This document shows positions 49,401 to 57,804 of a stretch of DNA of 64,000 nt, piece by piece (positions within the stretch are counted from its first letter, which is position 1; each line of letters opens with the position of its first letter). Made by a program: the position numbers and the translations under genes. Below the pieces are notes generated by a model. That model made no database searches, had not been told where the DNA came from, and saw only the letters and a list, made by a program, of their open reading frames with translations. This DNA is from Pogona vitticeps (lineage: Eukaryota; Chordata; Lepidosauria; Squamata; Agamidae): contig NC_135785.1 in the NCBI RefSeq assembly GCF_051106095.1, positions 92,793,001-92,857,000 on the forward strand, in the 5' to 3' direction.

Positions 49401-52400
49401 TGGGAGTTCTCGGTCCACATACTGCTGAAGTCTTCCTTGGAGTATTTTGAGCATAACCTTGCTAGCATGTAAAATGAGTGCCACTGTACAGTAGTTGGAG
49501 CATTCTTTGGCACTGCCTTTCTTTAGGACTGGGATGTAGACTGATCTTTTCCTATCCTCTGGCCTCTGCTGAGATTTCCAAACTTGCTGGCATATTGAGG
49601 GTAGCACTTTAACAGCATCGTCTTTTAAGATTTTAAATAGTTCAAGTGGAATGCCATCACCTCCACTGGTTTTGTTGTTAGCCAGGCTTTCTAAGGCCCA
49701 CTTGACTTCACTCTCCAGAGTGTCTGGCTCAAGGTCAGCAACCACACTATCTGGGTTGTCTGGGGCATCCAGATCTTTCTGGTTTAATTCCTCTGTGTAT
49801 TCTTGCCACCTCTTCTTGATGTCTTCTGCTTCTGTGAGGTCCCTACAATTTTTGTCCTTTATCATGTCCATCTTTGCACAAAAGGTTCCTTTAACATCTT
49901 CAAGTTTCTTGAACAGATCTCTGGTTTTCCCCTTTCGATTATTTTCCTCTATTTCTTTGCACTCTTCATTTAAGAAGGCCCTCTTGTCTCTCCTTCCTAT
50001 TTTTTGGAACTCTAATGTATTAGCCTTAGCCCTGCTTAGTTTTGAACTCCAATGCCAAACTTACCTGTTGTTCCTTTTATCTCTTGACTCCCTACTTTAG
50101 CATTCCAGCCCCCTAGAATGAGAAGAACATCTTTCTTTGGTGTCAGTTCTAGAAGGTGTTGTAAGTCTTCATAGAATTGGTCAATTTCAGCCTCTTCAGC
50201 ATCGGTGGTTGGTGCATAAACTTGGATTACTGTGATGCTGAAAGGTTTGCCTTGGATTCATATTGAAATCATTCTCACTTTTGAGATGGTATCCCAGTAC
50301 AGCTTTTCCCACTCTTTTGTTGACTATGAGGGCTACTCCATTCCTTCTCCAGGATTCATGCCCACAATAGTAAATATGATACTCATCTGAATTGAATTCG
50401 CCCATTCCCGTCCATTTTAGTTCACTGACGCCCAGGATGTCAATGTTTATTCCTGCCATTTCCTGTTTGACCACATCCAGCTTACCAAGGTTCATAGATC
50501 TTACATTCCAGGTTCCTATCCAATATTTTTCTTTGTAGCATCAGACTTTCCTTTCACTTCCAGGCGTGTCCACAGCTGAGCGTCCTTTTGGCTTTGGCCC
50601 AACCGCTTCATTAGCTCTGGAGCTACCTGTACTTGTCCTCCGCTCTTACTTATAGCATGCTGGATGCCTTCTGACCTGAGGGGTTCAATTTCCAGCATCA
50701 TATCTTTTAGCCTTTTGTTTCTGTTCATGAGGTTTTCTTGGGAAAGATACTGGAGTGGCTTGCCAATTCCTACTCCAGGTGGATCGCGTTTAGTCAGAAC
50801 TCTCCACTATGACCTGTCCGTCTTGGGTGTCCCTGCATGGCATAACCAATAGCTTCTCTGAATTACTCAAGCCCCTTCGTCACAACAAGGCAGCAATCCA
50901 TGAAGGGGCAAAATCAGATAAGGAGTGTCAATGTAATATTGTTCATGGGAATTTTAAGGGAAAGACATCTGAAGCTTATAGATATTTGGCAATTGTTAAT
51001 TACTCCATCTGTTGCCAAGGTGTTTATGTAATTAACACGTTGAAAGTGCATTGCCAGTGTAAATGAGGCAGTTGTCATTTTCTGCACCTCATTCACTCCG
51101 TCCCCACCCTAAATATTGCCCTCTGTATATCTAAAGAAGCAGGCTATAATTCATGAATACTTATAATAAGCTTTAAAAGTTCTGTTATGTGTTGCAATAA
51201 TACATATAAAGGTATCTTGTATTGATGAACAAATACCATAATAACACCATTGACAGAGCAATCCATATTTTTCCAAAATGGCCCATTACCTCTTAATATG
51301 AGCATGTTATTTTTTTAAAGATGTGACAATACTTTATTTTGGTATAGTTTTGCTGAAATTGAAACAAACAAGCAGAGCTACCTCTTAGTAAATATTTTGC
51401 TTGAGAAGCCTTAACATAGAGACAGACATTTTTCTCTCAGAAAGATGAGGGTAGATTAACAATGTCCTTGTTGCCTGAGATTTGCACATCTTGCTGTCAT
51501 TATTAGTCAAACAGGTTTTACAGATTTGCAGTGCTGAAAACATGCAAAACCTGTTTACCTAGATACAAAATGTGTGTGAGAGAGAGGGGGGGGGAGGGCG
51601 AGAGAGAGAGAGAGATGGGCCGTCAAGTTGAAACTATCGGTGATCCTGATAGGGTTTTCAGGGGTAATGAGATATTTGCTTTTGCCATTGCCAATTCCCC
51701 TCTAGGTTTCCATGGCTGAATGGGGATTTGAACCCAGGCCTAGTCCATCATTCTATACAGTATATTACATCACACTGAGTAATCTTCTTAAAGATAGGCA
51801 TTTCTCATAGAACACTATGGACTGAAGTCCACTTCATCAGATGTAATGTACATTTTTAGGCTATTTTAAAAAGCTATATATTTCTAATCCCATCTAGAGA
51901 ATTTTGCAAGATTCCACCATAAGCATGGTCTAGGTCCACATTACCCAGTGTGGTATAGTGGATAGAGTAATGGATTAGGACTCATGACACTTGAATTCAA
52001 TTCCATGGTTCTGCCACGGAAACTCACTGTATTTGTTTGCATGTATGTGGTGGTGGGGAGGCTGATAAAACCACCCCTTAAAATACTTGAGAAACCTACT
52101 AGGGTTGCTATAAGTGAGTTCTGACTAGACAGCACTCAACCACCACAGGTCTATGTTAAACTTTTTCAAAATTAAACAACTGACTAACCATTGGACAAAA
52201 TGAAATATTTACAGTTCAACTACATTAACTTTCATTTAAGAATTTATATTCTCCAAAGTAATCAACTGTTGCTAGAAAACCCATGAGTGAGATTCAAACT
52301 GTTTTTTCTAAACTAGGGCAAAAATAAAGAATCTGATGTCTATTCGGGTCAACAAGAATGAACGTGAACTCAATCCTAAGGATTGTTCATCTTGGAGAAC

Positions 52401-52673
52401 AGGAATAGAACTGGAATAGAACTGGAAGGACAGATCCTGAAGCTGAGGCTCCAATGCTTTGGCTATCTCATGAGAAGAGAAGAGTCCCTGGAAAAGACCC
52501 TGATGTTGGGAAAGAGTGAAGGCAAGAGGAGAAGGGCACGACAGAGGACGAGATGGTTGGACAGTGTCACCGAAGCGACCAATATGAATTTGACCCAACT
52601 CCGGGAGGCAGTGAAAGACAGGAGGACCTGGTGTTCTCTGGTCCATGGGATCACAAAGAGTCAGACACAACTT

Positions 52674-52717
<44 letters not shown>

Positions 52718-55700
52718 AGGCATCGACCACCACTGTCATCCAACAAAAACAGGCAGCAGCCTAGCTACAAATATGCTACATAGCAGTTTGCCTATAACCT
52801 TTAAAGTAGAACTATAAGAGAAGGACTTCAAGATGGACAAACTGACATTGTTCTTTTAATAAAATCCAGAGATCTAGTAGTAGAAGCCTGGTGGAACAAA
52901 CACATGGTTAGAACTAAAGAATTTAGAGGTCAAAAGATTTTCTTTGAGTATATTTCAGGTTAAAGATAACACAACCTTTGAGACAAAATTCCACTCCTAA
53001 TAACCTCTATCTCCAAGTGTCCCACCTCCCCCGGTAATTTTTTAAAAATCAGAAAATAATTGTGTTATAGCTATTAATACAATAATCAGAAACTCTACTA
53101 GTACTCTACTACATTGTGGCAAATCACACAGAGATGATACGTCTTTTACTCTGCAATCTTTGCTAAAGTTAAAGAGGTTTAACACTCATTCCCTCCTTCT
53201 AAGGAGCACTAAGAGTTGCAGATCTGCATATGTGAAAGTACTGGGGAGTTAGCCAAGATTTCTCAGCTCTGTTATTATCCAAAGTGAAGCAGCTGTCTCA
53301 GATAGCAAGCATTTGGGAATAGAGAGTAATGATAGTGAGCTGCTGGGGTAGGCACACCATATAGCCTGCCCTGTGCTCTTTACACTAGTCTGGTTTCTTT
53401 CCTATGGCATTAGCAGTGAGTCTAGAAATCATGCTGAGGTCGGCTGGAACTAGCTTCTGTCCTTTCCTTCCAGCCTCTAGCTTGCTTGCATAGGACTACC
53501 TCTTGGCTGTACTTGCAACTTATACTGTATAGCTGAAACCACACCCAGGTGTTTTAGAGGCAACCAGCATTTTATTAGGAGTCCCCTGCCCGGGGAATTA
53601 GCCCCAGTACATAGAAGGTGGGTGGCATGGAGGAACATTTTCATTTCAAGCAGCAAAGTATCTCAGGCCAGTCCTGTTTCTCACCAAAACATTGCCCATG
53701 ATGTTTGTGGGAAAGGATATGGACCAGGGAAGTTAACTTAGTATATGTTAAATAAAAACTAGTTTGCATGCCATCAGGGAACAGTGGTTGGCCTGCGTCT
53801 AGCCCGTGTAAGTAGCAACAGCAGCCACATCCTGCCCCATTGTTCTTGTCCAGTTACCTGCATTTGTTTTCCAAGTTGAACCAGAATTATAACTCCAGTG
53901 TCCACCATCTTCTTGCACTTGACTGACCAGTCCTGGAAAGGAAGATACTGGCATCCCTTCTCCAAAAATCTAGCAAGTCTTTCCTAAGGAAAACGGGGTG
54001 GAGGAGAGCAAAGAGAAAGAATATTAGCACTTACGCTTTTGCTTCAAATTGCCACAATCTCTATAAAGATCACATTCACTGTGTTAAGCCCAAGCTTTTG
54101 GAGGGCGGGGGTAGGGGCGGGGGTGGTGGGAAATCACAACTTTTGGCAAAACTGATATCTCAGGAAGTGTAATATTTCCCTGAGATACCAAATTTCAGCA
54201 GATAAAAGAGCATGCTGCAATTATAACAGGTAAGGGCCCTCCTAGAATTTAGAAAACAGAGTGTTAACAACTTTTCACAATACACTACCAGTAACAAGGT
54301 CACAAATTCAGATGTGCAGGTACCTCCACAGAATGTAGAAACACACACACACACACACACATTTTCTGGTTTACATGCACACAGATACTTATGCTCCAGA
54401 TTATGATTTAGCTGCAATTGTGAGGAAAGAAGGAGGCAGAAATCCATGGGGTGTGAAGGGAGAATTTGCTGATCAAAGACCAGCTCCCCAACCTTTTCTT
54501 GCACAGGTTTTGAAACATGGAGCAGTGGTAACTGCTGCACTCTTCTACTACACACATTCCATGATTCTACCCTGCTTCTTCGTTCTCCTGGGCTCAGCAA
54601 TACAAAACACACACACACACACACATACACACACACAGAGAGAGAGAGAATCCCTGTGAAACTCAAAGGAAGGGGAATGTTAAAGGAGCAGCAGTCTGAA
54701 GAGACATGAGAAAAGAGGATGGAGCAAGTGATCTGTAAGAGTCAATAACAAGCAATGTGGGAAACCCCTGGCTGTAGAAAAAGTGCTGGCACCTCAACCC
54801 CCTCTTCGGTGGCACAACTGCACCACTGGGTTGGAATACACAACGCCTGTTGACCCAAGTCAGCACAGTCAATGGGAATAATTAATTGTGTGCCATCAAA
54901 TCAATTCTGACTTATGGCAACCCTTTTCAGGGTTTTCTAGGTATAGTAACTATATTCAGAAGTGGTTTGCTATTCCCTTCTGGAGGAGGGGGGCTGGGAC
55001 TGTGCAGCTTGCCCAAGGCTACATAGGCTGCCTCTACTCCCTAGAGACATACTGTAGTCGGAAATTGAGCTCCCAACCTCTGGCTCCACACTAGATTCCT
55101 AATCCACTAAGGTATGACATAGGCACTGTAATCCCACACATCTGAAAGGACCCAGTTTGCAGAAGACAGCACTTTAATATTACTACAAGAATATTCAAAG
55201 AGATGTTGCACCAACCACTAAATATCATCACCTAGATTTGCCAGATTGTAAAGCACCCCCTTGCAGTCACATCATCATACAATTTAATAGACAGTTGGAC
55301 TGCATATAATGACAATTCAAATTATTGCAGATACTGAAGAGCTTTACCTACTAATTAAAGCAAATTGAGATACTGTTTGAAGCCTAAATGCAGACCAGAT
55401 TTTATTTATCATCATCATTGTCGCCACCACATTCATTCTGGCCAGTTGATAACATTAAGTGTTCCTTCTCCAGCCTACTTACATCTGTGGAATTGTCTTG
55501 TATGACCTTTGACACCATGACTACAACCATCTTACACAGAGAACATTTCAGGTTTCTCTGAAAAGTAAAGAAGAAAATTAAGTTACTTAAGAGAACAGTA
55601 CATGCCAGCTCATATATGAAAAAGCCTTTGGGTTGTGTGGCTAGATTAAATTAGTTGCAATTAGTTCCCAATGAAATCAGTGGGCAGGATTTCAGTCACA

Positions 55701-55999
55701 ATTAAATTGCTCTGCTGATTTAAACATTTTTTGGCAGTGGCTGCATCCTTCGTATAACATGTAATTTTGGTCTCAGTTTCCAAGAGAAAAATAAGTGATG
55801 CAAAGCCAGTTGACTGAACTATGGTCTACACAGATAGAAAGATTCTGTCAGCATCAAATTGGAATTAACTGACCAGCTGTGGGGAAGAAGCACAAGCTAT
55901 ACAAGTCTACCTGCATTATGCAACTGTGCTGCAAAGCACCAGGAGCTGATATTGGGTTGGATCCAGACTAAATTAATTTAAAACATGTCCCACTAAAAT

Positions 56000-56042
<43 letters not shown>

Positions 56043-56045
56043 TAT

Positions 56046-56092
<47 letters not shown>

Positions 56093-57734
56093 CATCCCGC
56101 CCATCTGGTATATTCTATCATTCTGGGCGGCTACCAACAAACATATATACATTAAAATAACACAGATCTATTGGCACAATTAATAACAAGAACAGTGCAA
56201 AAAATATAAATGATAGATAGCAAAAAGAAAGGAAGTTAAGTGCTGAAAGGAGGGAAGGCCTGGGTGTACAGCCATGTTTTTAGTTGGATTTTAAATGTAC
56301 CCAGCATAGGGGCCGCGTGAATCTCAGGAGGGAGATTATTCCAAAGGCGAGGAGCCACCGCCGAGAAGGCCCGGTTTCATGTCTTTTCCTTCCGGGCCTC
56401 CCTCGGCGTCAGGCTCCTCAGCCTCACCTCCTGGCTCGCGTGGGTGATCTGAGTAGATCTTGGTGTGAGCAGGCGTTCCGCCAGTTATCAAGGTCCCAAA
56501 CCATTTAGGGCCTTATAGGTAAGCATTAAAACTTTGAGGTCAATGCGGAAACGAATGGGCAACCAATGCAACATGGCCAGGATAGTAGAAATGTGCTGGT
56601 GTTTTCTCACTCCAGTAAGGAGTCTGGCCGCTGCATTCTGCACCATCTGAAGTTTCCGCATCAGCCTCAAAGGCAGCCCCACATAGAGCGCGTTACAGTG
56701 GCCTAATCTTGAGATTACGAGCACATGCACCAAGGTAGTGAGCGCCCCCGTGTCAAGGTAGGGCCACAGGCAGCCTATCCGCCAAAGGTGGAAAAAGGCG
56801 GTGTGGACAACCGACACCACCTGCATTTCTATGGTGAGCGTCGGGTCCAAGTGTACGCCCAAGCTGCGGACCCCACTTGTCGGAGCCAGGGTCACCCCCC
56901 CAAATAAGAGAGAGTCACCCAGGCCGCCAGCCACGGGGGCCCCCACCCTCAGAACTTCCGTCTTGTTTGGGTTCAGCCTCAGCCCATTTGCCTGCATCCA
57001 TTGCAGTACAGTCCCCAGGCAGCGCTGAAGGGGCAGGATGGCATCACCTGCAGTTGGTGAAAAAGAGACGTAGAGCTGGGTGTCATCAGCGTACTGATGA
57101 CACGATGCTCCACACCCCCTGATGATACCACCCAGAGGCCTCATATAGATGTTGAACAGCATTGGGGAGATGATCGCCCCCTGTGGAACCCCACAATGGG
57201 AAGTCCACGCGGCTGAGACACTCTCCCCAAGCTGTACTCTCTGGGGATGGTCCTCCAAGAAGGAACAGAGCCAGGCAAGCGCCGAGCCACCAATTCCCAA
57301 CTCGGGAGGACACCGTGGTCGACGGTATCGAAGGCCGGCAAGATGTCAAGGAGGACCAACAGAGACATTTTGCCCCGTCAGCCTCCCTCAGCAGGTCAGC
57401 GTACAGGGCGACCAATGCCGTCTCTGTACCGTGGCTCGGCCTGAAGCCCGACTGAAATGGTATGACTTAAGCCTTAGTGACTTCAGAGGGAACACGTTCA
57501 ACAAATACAGTCTGGATTCAAGCCCCTGAGATGCAGCATTAAGAAGGCTTCTAAGCAAAGCAAAGCAAAAGTAACCCCATTTTCTAGCCTTTAAAGGACT
57601 GCAAAGATGTGAAGTGTGTGAATCCAAAGTGGAAGCTCAAATGTTCAGGATAAACCTCAGAAGCAGAACAACATTGGTTTGGAGGTCCTAAATTAGAGAC
57701 AGAATCCTGCACAAACGCTGTCCATTCATCTAGG

Positions 57735-57804
<70 letters not shown>

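Noticed and set aside
48659-50728. Host endonuclease or polymerase gene
   Set aside because: Frames match RTE-BovB endonuclease and reverse transcriptase, are broken and end in the BovB (AAC)n tail.
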